Source: RGVD01 sp040403075
GTDB lineage: Bacteria > Bacteroidota > Bacteroidia > UKL13-3
Length of the DNA: 64,000 nucleotides
Assembly: GCA_040403075.1 (NCBI GenBank)
Contig: JBBALJ010000008.1
Coordinates: 1 to 64,000, forward strand
Direction: 5' to 3'
Shown: piece by piece, positions 1-8,780 of the stretch
Layout of the letters: each line of letters opens with the position of its first letter
Numbering within the stretch: the stretch's first letter is position 1
Program-made: the position numbers and the translations under genes
Notes under the pieces: generated by a model
Database searches by the model: none
What the model was told of the DNA's origin: nothing
Seen by the model: only the letters and a program-made list of their open reading frames with translations

Positions 1-5
1 ACATT

Positions 6-242
6 GTGAATTTTATTGAAAGTAAAAACACTTTAGGAAGTGGTAAGAGATTTGCCTTAAAATTCGAATCTATCATTAATAAATATGCATTAGAAAACGT
101 TGAATATGCTAAATGTAATGATGTCATTTTAGCCGAATTGGGCTACTCGTGTATTACAATTCAAAAGTGGGTTGTGGCCTTCAAAATCAAACAAAATAAA
201 TTCATAGTATATCGTATCATCTGGGGCGGATTGTTAAAATAA
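6..242 (+). CDS. ParE/RelE-like toxin, probably 5' truncated by the window edge
   Basis: A 78-residue reading frame that begins at a GTG but is also open to the left edge, so the true start may lie outside the window. The C-terminal half (WVVAFKIKQNKFIVYRI then a Gly) has the pattern of the last two beta strands of RelE/ParE-superfamily toxins, where a hydrophobic strand, a K/N turn and an IYRI-type strand end the fold. Full-length members have about 95-105 residues, which fits a missing N-terminus. No antitoxin gene is visible downstream; it would have to be upstream, outside the window. The family call rests on a weak pattern only. Confidence 0.35.
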   Translation: MNFIESKNTLGSGKRFALKFESIINKYALENVEYAKCNDVILAELGYSCITIQKWVVAFKIKQNKFIVYRIIWGGLLK

Positions 243-480
243 GTTTCACCTTAAAAGGATTGAATAAATACAGTATCTAAAAATTCTGATATATGACATG
301 TTAAGGCAGCGAAAGTCAAACTATTGATATAATAGATTTTGGTTCAAAATATCTATACGCATCAATCTTACCTATTATTAAAGTAGATTTGGTTTATGGG
401 GGCACAAACCAAGGACTTAAGGACTTAAGCATTGGAAATTTTAGCAAGACAAAGTCTCTAAAACATTCTGATATTGGTAT

Positions 481-488
481 TATATTCG
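481..488 (+). promoter_or_regulatory. Candidate -7 promoter element of purD
   Basis: TATATTCG matches the Bacteroidota -7 consensus TAnnTTTG with one change (T to C). It ends only 4 nt before the purD ATG, so a transcript starting the usual few bases downstream would be leaderless. No clear -33 TTTG is present at the ideal spacing. The same octamer occurs before the genes at 6740 and 12137. Confidence 0.4.
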
Positions 489-492
489 CCAC

Positions 493-1770
493 ATGAATAT
501 TCTCTTAATAGGTTCAGGTGGGCGCGAGCATGCATTTTCATATTATTTAAGTAAAAGTAAGTTATGCAGCCACTTATATATAATGCCGGGAAATGCAGGC
601 ACGGCAGAATGCGGAACAAATGTTGCCATCAACCCTCTGCATTTTGATAAAGTGGCCGAATTCTGTATCGAAAAAAACATCGAATTATTAATAGTAGGTC
701 CCGAAGAACCATTGGTGAAGGGAATGCGCAATTATTTTGAAACTAGCGAAAAAGTAAAACATATCAAACTTGTTGGTCCAGACCAAGCAGGTGCAGCCAT
801 GGAGGGCAGCAAAGATTGGAGCAAAGCCTTTATGGCAAAATACAATGTACCTACCGCAGCCTATAAAACCTTCACTGCCGACAATTTGCAAGAGGGTTTA
901 GATTATGTGAAACAACATAGTCTACCAATAGTATTAAAAGCAGATGGATTGGCTGCAGGAAAAGGAGTCCTTATCTGCCAAACACATTCTGAAGCAGAAT
1001 CAGAATTGGAGCAAATGATTCGCCAAAGCAAGTTTGGTGATGCCAGCAAAAAAGTAGTAGTTGAAGCATTTTTAGATGGAATTGAACTATCTGTTTTTGT
1101 GCTATCTGATGGAAATTCATATAAAATTTTACCATCTGCTAAAGATTATAAAAGAATTGGAGAGGGTGATAAAGGCTTGAATACAGGTGGTATGGGAGCC
1201 ATTTCGCCCGTTCCTTTTGCAGATGACAAATTCATTGAAAAAGTGGAAAGCCGCATTATCAAACCAACAATTGAAGGTTTAAAACAAGAAGGCATTAAAT
1301 ATGTAGGTTTCATATTTATTGGATTGATGAAGGTGGGTGATGAACCATGGGTAATCGAATATAACAGCCGCATGGGCGATCCTGAAACTGAGGCTGTGCT
1401 ACCAAGAATAAAAACCGATTTAGCTGAATTGATGATAGCAAGCGCTGAAGGCAGATTAAAAGAAATACAATTGGAAATAAGCAATCAAAATGCTGCCACA
1501 GTGATGCTGGTATCAGCAGGATATCCTGGTGATTATGCAAAAGGCAAAGTGATGACAGGTTTTGAGGGTGTAAATGATTCTTTGCTCTTTCATGCGGGTA
1601 CCAAACTAAATGACAACAATGAGGTTGAAACCAATGGAGGTAGGGTATTGGCCATTACCAGCCTGGCCGATACCATTCAAGAAGCTGTTGCTTTATCCAT
1701 GAAAGCTGCAGAAAAAATTGACTACGAAGGGAAGTATTATAGAAGAGATATTGGTTACGAATTTATTTAA
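493..1770 (+). CDS. purD: Phosphoribosylamine--glycine ligase (GAR synthetase)
   Basis: Second step of purine synthesis: joins glycine to 5-phosphoribosylamine using ATP to give glycinamide ribonucleotide, in the cytoplasm. The 425-residue length is typical. It starts with the PurD hallmark GSGGREHA (residues 7-14), then VGPEEPL near residue 68, the ATP-grasp segment LKADGLAAGKGV near 148, NTGGMGA near 228 and the metal/phosphate motif EYNSRMGDPETEAVLP near 292. The start at 493 is fixed by this N-terminus. A membrane-protein gene follows after 9 nt and is probably cotranscribed. No purine riboswitch-like structure is evident upstream. Confidence 0.97.
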   Translation: MNILLIGSGGREHAFSYYLSKSKLCSHLYIMPGNAGTAECGTNVAINPLHFDKVAEFCIEKNIELLIVGPEEPLVKGMRNYFETSEKVKHIKLVGPDQAGAAMEGSKDWSKAFMAKYNVPTAAYKTFTADNLQEGLDYVKQHSLPIVLKADGLAAGKGVLICQTHSEAESELEQMIRQSKFGDASKKVVVEAFLDGIELSVFVLSDGNSYKILPSAKDYKRIGEGDKGLNTGGMGAISPVPFADDKFIEKVESRIIKPTIEGLKQEGIKYVGFIFIGLMKVGDEPWVIEYNSRMGDPETEAVLPRIKTDLAELMIASAEGRLKEIQLEISNQNAATVMLVSAGYPGDYAKGKVMTGFEGVNDSLLFHAGTKLNDNNEVETNGGRVLAITSLADTIQEAVALSMKAAEKIDYEGKYYRRDIGYEFI

Positions 1771-1779
1771 AGTAAAAGC

Positions 1780-3423
1780 ATGCTGATTGCCACCCTTCTT
1801 ATACTTCAAGCCTTCATAATTAGCTATTATGTTGGTTACATGGGACTTCATAGGTTTCACTATTTATTGGTAAGTAAAACCGATTCTTTTAAAGTTCATG
1901 TAAGCCTTTATCAATTGATGGGTTTGGCTATTTTGGCTTTTATTTGTTCTGTCCTGCATTTGTGTTATCCTATCAATGCTTCCTCATTTTACCTTATAAG
2001 TTTAAGTGCATTGGCAAGTGGTTTTATGTTCCAGCCAAGTATATTTAAAGAAGCTACGATGCACTTAATGGAGGTCTTTAAGGCCCATAAATTCCCATAT
2101 CTAGTAAGCCTTATCATTGCTGTTTTAAGTATTTGCTCAAGACCAGGTACAGGCGACATTGCAGACTATCATTTACAAGCACTCAAGTGGGCTGAACAAT
2201 ACAGAAATGTTTTAGGTTTAGGCAATTTTAACCGACCACTGGCTAATAACAATTGGTGGTTTAATATCCAAGCCCTTTTTGGAAACGCCTCTCATTCCAT
2301 CTACGTGCTGAATGCATTTATGTTCATATTGGTGTTCACATTTCTAATTAATAATGAAAGCGAAAATAAAATGCTAAAAATGTTTGGTTGGGTATTAGCA
2401 GGTTTTGTGGCGGTGTCTACCAAAACTGCCTTTGTGGGAAGTGTTACACCTGATTATGCTATTACCAATTTGATTTTTGTTTGCGGTTATTTATACCTGA
2501 GTTACAATTTCAATAAAGATAAAATCTACTTACATATCATTATTTTACTTGCTCTATTTGCCATAACAATCAAACTTAACTCTGTTCTTTTATTAGGCTT
2601 GGCATTATTATCATTTATAGAGCTTTTGAAAGATGGTAATTCTAAAAAATATTGGCTTGGATATTCAATAATCGCCTCTTTTACCCTAGGTATTTGGCTT
2701 GTTGGAAATGTGATTATAACAGGCTGGATATGTTACCCTGTTAGCAGTTTGGATTTTTTTTCTTTCGATTGGAAAATGCCAAAAGAAGTGCTCGATATGG
2801 AGCGATTCAGCATTAAACAATGGGGCAAAGTTCCCTTTCAAGATATTCAGATTACTGCTAAAATGAGCTTAATTGAGTGGCTTCCACTATGGATTGAAAA
2901 ACTTGATCTTTTCAACAAGGGATTACTTGCTTTAAGTCTATTTTCAACTTTGGCATTTGTTGTTTCATGTGTTTTCAAAAAAGAAAAACAAAAAACCATA
3001 TTAAGCCTTGCCATAATAAGTTTTATGGGAATTGTTTTTTGTTTTTCAAATGGCCCCCATATACGATATGCTTATGGTTACATCGTTGTATTGCTTGCTT
3101 TGGGTTTGGCCTATTTATTTCATCAAAAAATCAACTTAATCAGTAAATGGATGATGATGGCAATGCTTCTTGTATCAATAATTGGAGTGGTCCCTAAAAT
3201 CTTATTGTTGAAAAATGAAGGAAGTTTATCTAGCTCAATGCTCTATCCAAAGGCCTATCCTGTTTACAAATTGGATACCATGCTTTCAAGCGGAAATACT
3301 TTATACATAACGAAACAAAACAGCACTTGTTGGACAAGTTTTCCATGTTCCTATTATATGCTCGAAAATTGTCAACTTAGAGGAGATAGTTTAGTGGATG
3401 GATTTAAGGTGATGAAACCTTAA
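1780..3423 (+). CDS. Polytopic membrane protein, LIC_10190-like
   Basis: A 547-residue integral membrane protein with about twelve hydrophobic segments spread over most of its length, and a soluble C-terminal tail of about 60 residues containing a CWTSFPC segment. The region around residues 120-165 (RPGTGDIADYHLQA, then LGLGNFNRPLANNNWWFN) resembles the conserved loop of the LIC_10190 family of bacterial membrane proteins, which look like glycosyltransferase-C or polymerase-type enzymes but have no established activity. It lies 9 nt after purD, so probably shares its transcript; a functional link to purine synthesis is not implied. Family assignment comes from recall of the loop motif; function is unknown. 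Confidence 0.55.
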   Translation: MLIATLLILQAFIISYYVGYMGLHRFHYLLVSKTDSFKVHVSLYQLMGLAILAFICSVLHLCYPINASSFYLISLSALASGFMFQPSIFKEATMHLMEVFKAHKFPYLVSLIIAVLSICSRPGTGDIADYHLQALKWAEQYRNVLGLGNFNRPLANNNWWFNIQALFGNASHSIYVLNAFMFILVFTFLINNESENKMLKMFGWVLAGFVAVSTKTAFVGSVTPDYAITNLIFVCGYLYLSYNFNKDKIYLHIIILLALFAITIKLNSVLLLGLALLSFIELLKDGNSKKYWLGYSIIASFTLGIWLVGNVIITGWICYPVSSLDFFSFDWKMPKEVLDMERFSIKQWGKVPFQDIQITAKMSLIEWLPLWIEKLDLFNKGLLALSLFSTLAFVVSCVFKKEKQKTILSLAIISFMGIVFCFSNGPHIRYAYGYIVVLLALGLAYLFHQKINLISKWMMMAMLLVSIIGVVPKILLLKNEGSLSSSMLYPKAYPVYKLDTMLSSGNTLYITKQNSTCWTSFPCSYYMLENCQLRGDSLVDGFKVMKP

Positions 3424-3430
3424 TTTTTGT

Positions 3431-3487
3431 CATTCATAGCCGTCTGACGCCTTTCAACGCTTGAGCCAAATAATCGCCTGACGGCAG
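3431..3487 (+). repeat. Dispersed intergenic repeat, copy A
   Basis: A 57-nt intergenic segment with two direct CTGACG cores: TCTGACGCCTTTC at its left and AATCGCCTGACGGC at its right. The same order of blocks (TCATTC, TCTGACGC-TTTC, AATCG-CTGACGG) occurs inverted at 28487-28550. The spacer between blocks is diverged and differs in length. It lies between the membrane-protein gene and the nucleoside phosphorylase gene. Confidence 0.5.
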
Positions 3488-3581
3488 TTTATCAAAACAT
3501 GACGAGTGTCGTAAAATAGCTCTACATTTTTATTAAAATTTGCCTTTCAATGAAGTACACATTCAATTAATTGGCAATGAC

Positions 3582-4394
3582 ATGTTAGAAAAAATCAATC
3601 AAGCTGGCAGTTACATCACAAGCAAAACCAAAATCAAACCTGAAATTGGTATCATACTGGGCACGGGTTTAGGTGGCTTAGTAGATGAAATCCATATTTG
3701 TGATATCATCGATTACAAAGACATTCCCAATTTTCCTATAAGCACAGTTGAAGGTCATTCAGGCAAATTAATTTTTGGAGAATTGGGTGGCAAAAATGTG
3801 GTGGCTATGCAAGGTCGATTTCATTATTACGAGGGTTATAATATGCAAGAGGTAACATTTCCTGTAAGGGTTATGAAAATGTTAGGTGTTTCAAGGCTCT
3901 TTGTTTCCAATGCATCGGGAGGTGTAAACCCTAATTTCGAAATTGGCGACTTGATGATAATTAACGACCATATTAATTTCTTTCCAGCACATCCACTTAC
4001 AGGAAAAAATGAAAAATTATTAGGTGTTCGTTTTCCTGATTTGAGCGAAGCTTATGATAAAAAACTAATTAATAAGGCAAAAGAAATTGCTCTGAAACTA
4101 AATGTGAAACTTCAAGAAGGCGTATACCTTGGCATGTCGGGACCAACATTTGAAACCCCTGCAGAATACCGAATGGTAAGGATATTAGGTGCTGATGCAG
4201 TAGGCATGAGTACTGTTCCAGAAATAATTGTGGCACGGCACATGGGTATAAATTGTTTTGCCATGAGCATTATAACCGACTTAGGTGTTGAAGGAAAAAT
4301 TGTGGAAGTAACCCATGAAGATGTGCAAAATGTGGCTATGAAAGCCGAGAAAACAATGACACAAATTATGAAGGCTATGATAGAGAGCTTGTAA
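3582..4394 (+). CDS. Purine nucleoside phosphorylase (PNP-I family)
   Basis: Cleaves purine nucleosides with phosphate to free base and (deoxy)ribose 1-phosphate in purine salvage. From the ATG at 3582 the protein has 270 residues, usual for the trimeric PNP-I family. Visible motifs: GTGLGG (27-32), EGHSGKL (57-63), QGRFHYYEGY (77-86), SNASGGVNP (109-117), GPTFETPAEYR with the base-binding Glu at 191, and VGMSTVPE (207-214). An earlier TTG at 3540 lies inside a TTTG-like promoter stretch and would add 14 non-family residues, so I reject it. The residue equivalent to human Asn243 is Asp233, as in methylthioadenosine phosphorylases, so base preference is uncertain. Confidence 0.9.
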   Translation: MLEKINQAGSYITSKTKIKPEIGIILGTGLGGLVDEIHICDIIDYKDIPNFPISTVEGHSGKLIFGELGGKNVVAMQGRFHYYEGYNMQEVTFPVRVMKMLGVSRLFVSNASGGVNPNFEIGDLMIINDHINFFPAHPLTGKNEKLLGVRFPDLSEAYDKKLINKAKEIALKLNVKLQEGVYLGMSGPTFETPAEYRMVRILGADAVGMSTVPEIIVARHMGINCFAMSIITDLGVEGKIVEVTHEDVQNVAMKAEKTMTQIMKAMIESL

Positions 4395-4397
4395 GAA

Positions 4398-5537
4398 CTA
4401 AAACGCCTCACCTAAAGTAAAATACATACCTTGTATGCCATTTTCACCTCGTCCATAATCAATTCTAAGGTTGATGCGTTCTTTGCGCATAGCTATCCCT
4501 CTTATACCAATACCATAATTGGGCTTAATATGTTCAAATAAATTACCTAAGGTATTTCCAACGTTACCCACCCCAGCAAAAAATACCATTGAAATAGGAC
4601 CCCATACTTGCTTACGCAATTCGGCCTGCAGCGCAGCCGCATGATTATCTCTAAAACGACCATTATAATAACCGCGCATATACATGTCACTGCCAATCGT
4701 TCCCATTTGCCTGAATGGAATATTTCCCTCATTAAAATTACCAAATGCTTGTAGTGCTAAAACATTGTAATTCCATAGTTGAACATAGGTTCGAGCATCA
4801 ATACTTAAGTTATTGTACTCATATTTGCTTCCGATGGCTTGGCTATTAAATAAGGTACTGATATCAATTAAATGACCATGCAGCGGATAATAGATATGAT
4901 CGCGGTTATCAAAACTTAACACAAAACCTGCACCAGCCGTGAAGCTATTATTTACCCCAATGATATTTGAAGCTTTTAATGCACTGCCATCAACAAAGCC
5001 CAAATCGCTCATTTTATCTGTTTCAAGGTTAATACCAGCATATACATTTTTGTATACTTGATATGTACCTCGAAGTTGCAATCTATTTAAAGTAAAATCA
5101 TACAACTCTTTACTGGCATCCGTTTGTGTATTACCAATGCCCCAGTAGTTTTCAATAAATTTGGTATACGTGTATGAACCTTTAAAGTTGAACTTATTTC
5201 GATTGGTAAAAATATCAAAATAAGGTTTTATACTACTTTGGTGGTTTTGGGTGTATTGCCCATTCAATCTAAACAGTGAGGGGCGAGTCACAGCATCCTT
5301 TTTGGTATGAAATAAATACACCAAACTTAATCCCAATCTCCAACCAGTTTCAGGATAAAGACCCCAAATCGGCAAAGCAACAAAGTACTTTTTATTGGGT
5401 TTACTTGTGTCTCCTTCTACCTTGTCATATATCTTATCCAAAAACTTCTCGAGCTTACCCTTATTTTGTGCATGAACTTGAGTTATGCCCATCAAACAAA
5501 GGACAAAAAATATGCAAACCCTATTGATTAAAGCCAT
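4398..5537 (-). CDS. BamA/Omp85-type outer-membrane beta-barrel protein
   Basis: A 379-residue exported protein with a signal peptide (cleavage after VHAQ, about residue 23) and a body of alternating beta-strand pattern ending in Phe, as expected for a barrel recognised by the BAM machinery. The segment MRGYYNGRFRD (near residue 285) matches the lid-loop RGY motif of the bacterial surface-antigen (Omp85/BamA) barrel family. No POTRA domains precede the barrel, so it is not BamA itself. The start overlaps the end of the upstream DUF4421 gene by 10 nt, indicating an operon with translational coupling. It converges on the PNP gene with only 3 nt between them. Substrate or role is unknown. Confidence 0.75.
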   Translation of the reverse strand: MALINRVCIFFVLCLMGITQVHAQNKGKLEKFLDKIYDKVEGDTSKPNKKYFVALPIWGLYPETGWRLGLSLVYLFHTKKDAVTRPSLFRLNGQYTQNHQSSIKPYFDIFTNRNKFNFKGSYTYTKFIENYWGIGNTQTDASKELYDFTLNRLQLRGTYQVYKNVYAGINLETDKMSDLGFVDGSALKASNIIGVNNSFTAGAGFVLSFDNRDHIYYPLHGHLIDISTLFNSQAIGSKYEYNNLSIDARTYVQLWNYNVLALQAFGNFNEGNIPFRQMGTIGSDMYMRGYYNGRFRDNHAAALQAELRKQVWGPISMVFFAGVGNVGNTLGNLFEHIKPNYGIGIRGIAMRKERINLRIDYGRGENGIQGMYFTLGEAF

Positions 5538-6526
5538 TTGATTGCAGGAATTAATTTATGAAAACGAAAACCTGCATTAAATCCAATGCTAGTGGATTGA
5601 AAGGCAACAAAATTTGGATAGCCAAACATATTCAAATTCGCATCATAAGTGGCAAATACATTAAAGAAATATTGTTGGCCATTTCTACCTATCGACAACT
5701 TAGCATGTGTATCAAACTCTGGACTTATTCCTCCACTATTCTCTGCATTACTTTTGATATGATAAGACGCCAAACCAAGTCCAGCAAATGCAGATGGAGA
5801 AACAAACCAAGTACCACCCTTTAAACAGAAATTGTAAGCATACCCTGGCCTTACATTTAAATGGGTCATACTTAAACTTCTCATACCCGTGAGCTCGCCA
5901 TAGTTTTTAACCACATCAATATCAGTTGGAATAAGGGGTTGAGGTGCATCTATTTTTCTGTATCCTAGGTTCATCATCAACAAAAATGCCCCTGAAGATT
6001 TCTTTTGAAACTCAGCCATACTTAAGGCACTGCGGTAAGAAAATTTACGATGATTAAAATTGTAATACAATGTCAATCCATGCATTTGAATATTGGCATC
6101 AGGTAGCTTTGAAATACTCGTATCAAAACCTCCCGTACTTCTGTATATGCCGCTAAATGAGCGTGAATAAACCTCACCTCCCGAACGAGATTGATAATAA
6201 CTAAATGAGAAATCATAAAAGCGTGTTCGCCCAAAAGTCTTTTCATCTCGGTTAGTATAGGGAACCTGCACACCGAAAGCTACTGTCACATATTTGAGCC
6301 CTAAAGACAAACCTGTTTGCCAACTTGAGTTGGGAGATAGTTGCAACAATTGTTGCGAATTCGTAAATCTTGGTGGGTTGATGAAAAAGTCGAAATTATT
6401 TACCCAAGTGTTAAACTGAACATTATAAGGTCTTTCGAATTGAACAATATAATTGCTGTCTTTCTGTGCAAAGCCATTGCAACAAAAAACACCTATACAT
6501 ATTGAGAGCAAAACTATTCTCCTCAT
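5528..6526 (-). CDS. DUF4421-like outer-membrane protein
   Basis: Exported protein of about 332 residues with a signal peptide ending near CCNGFAQ. The sequence is rich in aromatic, alternating segments (for example LGLKYVTVAFGVQVPYTN and SIGFNAGFRFHKLIPA at the C-terminus) typical of an outer-membrane barrel, and the overall pattern resembles the Bacteroidota family DUF4421, whose function is unknown. I start at the ATG at 6526 because it gives a clean MRRIVLL signal peptide; an in-frame TTG lies three codons earlier. It is the first gene of a two-gene minus-strand unit with the Omp85-type barrel, overlapping it by 10 nt, so the two proteins may act together at the outer membrane. Confidence 0.6.
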   Translation of the reverse strand: MRRIVLLSICIGVFCCNGFAQKDSNYIVQFERPYNVQFNTWVNNFDFFINPPRFTNSQQLLQLSPNSSWQTGLSLGLKYVTVAFGVQVPYTNRDEKTFGRTRFYDFSFSYYQSRSGGEVYSRSFSGIYRSTGGFDTSISKLPDANIQMHGLTLYYNFNHRKFSYRSALSMAEFQKKSSGAFLLMMNLGYRKIDAPQPLIPTDIDVVKNYGELTGMRSLSMTHLNVRPGYAYNFCLKGGTWFVSPSAFAGLGLASYHIKSNAENSGGISPEFDTHAKLSIGRNGQQYFFNVFATYDANLNMFGYPNFVAFQSTSIGFNAGFRFHKLIPAIKWL

Positions 6527-6721
6527 TTGCTGCAATAATACAATGCTTTCGATTTAAAATCTATTCGCCTTATGGATATAATAATTTGTTTACTTGCAAG
6601 GGCAGGGTTTGATTCAGGTCAATTACTGTAATACTCAAGTTAATAAGCTCCATTATTTACTAAGCTGTAGCCTTTACATCGCTTTAACCTAAAGCCATCA
6701 TGCAATAACAGCCTAAATTTA

Positions 6722-6729
6722 TATATTCG
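6722..6729 (+). promoter_or_regulatory. Candidate -7 element for the glycosyltransferase gene
   Basis: TATATTCG, identical to the octamers before purD and the ABC exporter, ends 10 nt before the ATG at 6740. It has no good -33 TTTG at the expected distance, so it is supported only by recurrence and position. Confidence 0.35.
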
Positions 6730-6739
6730 CGCTTTAAGG

Positions 6740-8695
6740 ATGAAACTTTCGGTTGTCATAGTAAACTACAATGTAAAATACTTTTTGGAGCAAGCGCTTC
6801 ATAGTGTTCGCAAGGCCTGCCAAGGTTTGGATGCTGAAGTTTTTGTAGTTGATAATAACTCTGTGGATGGCAGTTGCGATATGGTGCGCCATAAATTTCC
6901 AGAAGTCATTCTTATTGATAACAAAGAGAATACAGGCTTTAGTAAAGCCAATAACCAAGCCATACAACAAGCCAAAGGCGATTATGTTTTGCTCTTAAAC
7001 CCAGATACGGTAGTAGAGGAAGATTGTTTTAAAAAGGTTTGTGATTTTATGGATAATACTCCTGATGCGGGCGGATTGGGAGTGAAAATGATAGATGGTG
7101 CGGGTAAGTTTTTACCAGAATCTAAAAGGGGATTACCCACTCCAGATGTAGCTTTTTATAAAATTTTTGGACTAGCCACGCTTTTTCCTAAATCACGGAA
7201 ATTTGGAAAATACCATTTAGGTTTTCTTGACCGCAATGAGGTGCATTCAGTAGAAGTGTTGGCGGGTGCGTTTATGCTGCTTCGTAAGAGTTTGCTTGAT
7301 AAAATTGGTCTTTTAGACGAAGACTATTTTATGTATGGCGAAGATATTGATTTGAGCTATCGCATTACCAAAGCAGGCTTTAAAAATTATTATTTCCCTC
7401 ACACCACCATCATACATTATAAGGGTGAAAGCACTAAAAGAACGAGTGTAAACTATGTGTTCACCTTCTATCGTGCCATGATTATTTTTGCTAAAAAGCA
7501 TTATAGTCAAAAGCATGCAAGAACATTTAGTTTGCTTATCAATTTTGCAATTTATGTAAGGGCTATGGCTGCAGTGGTATTGGGTTTTGTGCGAAAAACT
7601 TTGTTACCAACGCTTGATTTTGTTTTTATTCTTTCTGCTTTTTTGCTTATCAAAAACTATTGGAGCGAGTACAGATATGAAAGTCAAACGGCTTATCCAA
7701 AAGAGGCCGTATGGTTGAATGGAATCGTGTATACCTTACTTTGGATGTTTGGTCTTTTTGTTGCAGGTGCGTATCATAAACGAAAAACTTTCTTGAGTGT
7801 TTTGAAGGGTGTAACAGCGGGCACCGTTGCCATTGCAGTCTTTTATGCTTTTGTGGATGATGCCTATCGTTTTTCAAGAGCCTTGATAGTGCTTGGGGCT
7901 TCTGTGGCCGTATTGGTAAGCTATTTAGACCGCCTGCTCATTTATTTCTTAAGTAATAAAAAATTGAGTTTGAGCCTTGGGGGTGAATTGAAAACCATTA
8001 TTGTGGGAAATATTGATGAGGTGAGTCGCGTGCAAGATTTATTGGTTAAAAGCAAGAGCCAAAGCGAATACATTGGTTTTGTTGGCATTGATGATAGCTC
8101 TGCGGATGATCATCATTTCTTAGGAAACATTCAGCAATTGGCTGATTTGGTCGAAATCTATCGAATAGAGGAAATCATATTTTGTAGTAAAGATTTATCC
8201 ATATCCCATATTATCGAGTGGATGGGTAAGATTGGTCGCCCTGATATCATGTTTAAGATAGTGCCTGAAGAAAGTTTGTTTATTATAGGTAGTAATAGCA
8301 AAAATGCTCCGGGTGATTTTTATACCATCGAAATAAACCTGTTGTTGAACAAACCTTTTGAACAACAGAAAAAACGCGTATTTGATGTTGCCTTTAGCAT
8401 CTTGGCTTTAGGGCTTTCGCCTATTTTGCTGCTGTTTCAAAAGAATCCTTTTCATTTCTTTAGCAATTGGTTTCAGGTAATCTTAGGCCGTAAGACTTGG
8501 GTGGGTTATGCCAAAAGCGAAAATGTGAAATTATTACCTCGCATAAAAGAAGGTGTATTGAGTCCTTTGGATAAAAACAACAGGATTTTAAATGAAATCA
8601 GCATACAAAAATTAAACTTTTTATATGCCAAGGATTACTCCATCGAAAAGGATTTTATCATACTATTGAAATCATTAAGAAGTTTAGGTAATTGA
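6740..8695 (+). CDS. GT2 glycosyltransferase with membrane and sugar-transferase-like C-terminal part
   Basis: A 651-residue composite protein. Residues 1-250 are a family 2 glycosyltransferase of the rhamnosyltransferase (WbbL) type: SVVIVNYNVKYFLEQAL at the start, NTGFSKANNQA near 65, NPDTVV near 90 as the metal/nucleotide motif and YGEDIDLSYRI near 200 as the catalytic-base region. Hydrophobic segments follow between about 280 and 410. Residues 415-510 resemble a Rossmann domain like that of polyprenyl glycosylphosphotransferases (TIIVGNIDEVSRVQ, EEIIFCSKD). The tail near 550 (KRVFDVAFSILALGLSPI, then RKTWVGY) resembles the start of the bacterial sugar-transferase domain but is too short to hold its catalytic part. 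Likely role: cell-surface polysaccharide synthesis at the inner membrane. Acceptor and donor are unknown. Confidence 0.8.
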   Translation: MKLSVVIVNYNVKYFLEQALHSVRKACQGLDAEVFVVDNNSVDGSCDMVRHKFPEVILIDNKENTGFSKANNQAIQQAKGDYVLLLNPDTVVEEDCFKKVCDFMDNTPDAGGLGVKMIDGAGKFLPESKRGLPTPDVAFYKIFGLATLFPKSRKFGKYHLGFLDRNEVHSVEVLAGAFMLLRKSLLDKIGLLDEDYFMYGEDIDLSYRITKAGFKNYYFPHTTIIHYKGESTKRTSVNYVFTFYRAMIIFAKKHYSQKHARTFSLLINFAIYVRAMAAVVLGFVRKTLLPTLDFVFILSAFLLIKNYWSEYRYESQTAYPKEAVWLNGIVYTLLWMFGLFVAGAYHKRKTFLSVLKGVTAGTVAIAVFYAFVDDAYRFSRALIVLGASVAVLVSYLDRLLIYFLSNKKLSLSLGGELKTIIVGNIDEVSRVQDLLVKSKSQSEYIGFVGIDDSSADDHHFLGNIQQLADLVEIYRIEEIIFCSKDLSISHIIEWMGKIGRPDIMFKIVPEESLFIIGSNSKNAPGDFYTIEINLLLNKPFEQQKKRVFDVAFSILALGLSPILLLFQKNPFHFFSNWFQVILGRKTWVGYAKSENVKLLPRIKEGVLSPLDKNNRILNEISIQKLNFLYAKDYSIEKDFIILLKSLRSLGN

Positions 8696-8711
8696 TAATC
8701 AGATAATTTTA

Positions 8712-8719
8712 TATATTTG
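8712..8719 (+). promoter_or_regulatory. Candidate -7 element for the lipoprotein gene at 8781
   Basis: TATATTTG is a full match to the Bacteroidota -7 consensus. It leaves a leader of about 55-60 nt before the ATG at 8781, a conventional arrangement. Confidence 0.4.
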
Positions 8720-8780
8720 TTTCTCTGAATTAAACCTTTGTATTCAAGTTACATCATAACATTACTAAAATAATAAAAAT

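Noticed and set aside
243..492. Riboswitch or small gene before purD
   Set aside because: Only a short AAGGACTT direct repeat and AT-rich sequence are seen; no conserved purine-aptamer pattern or signal of coding.
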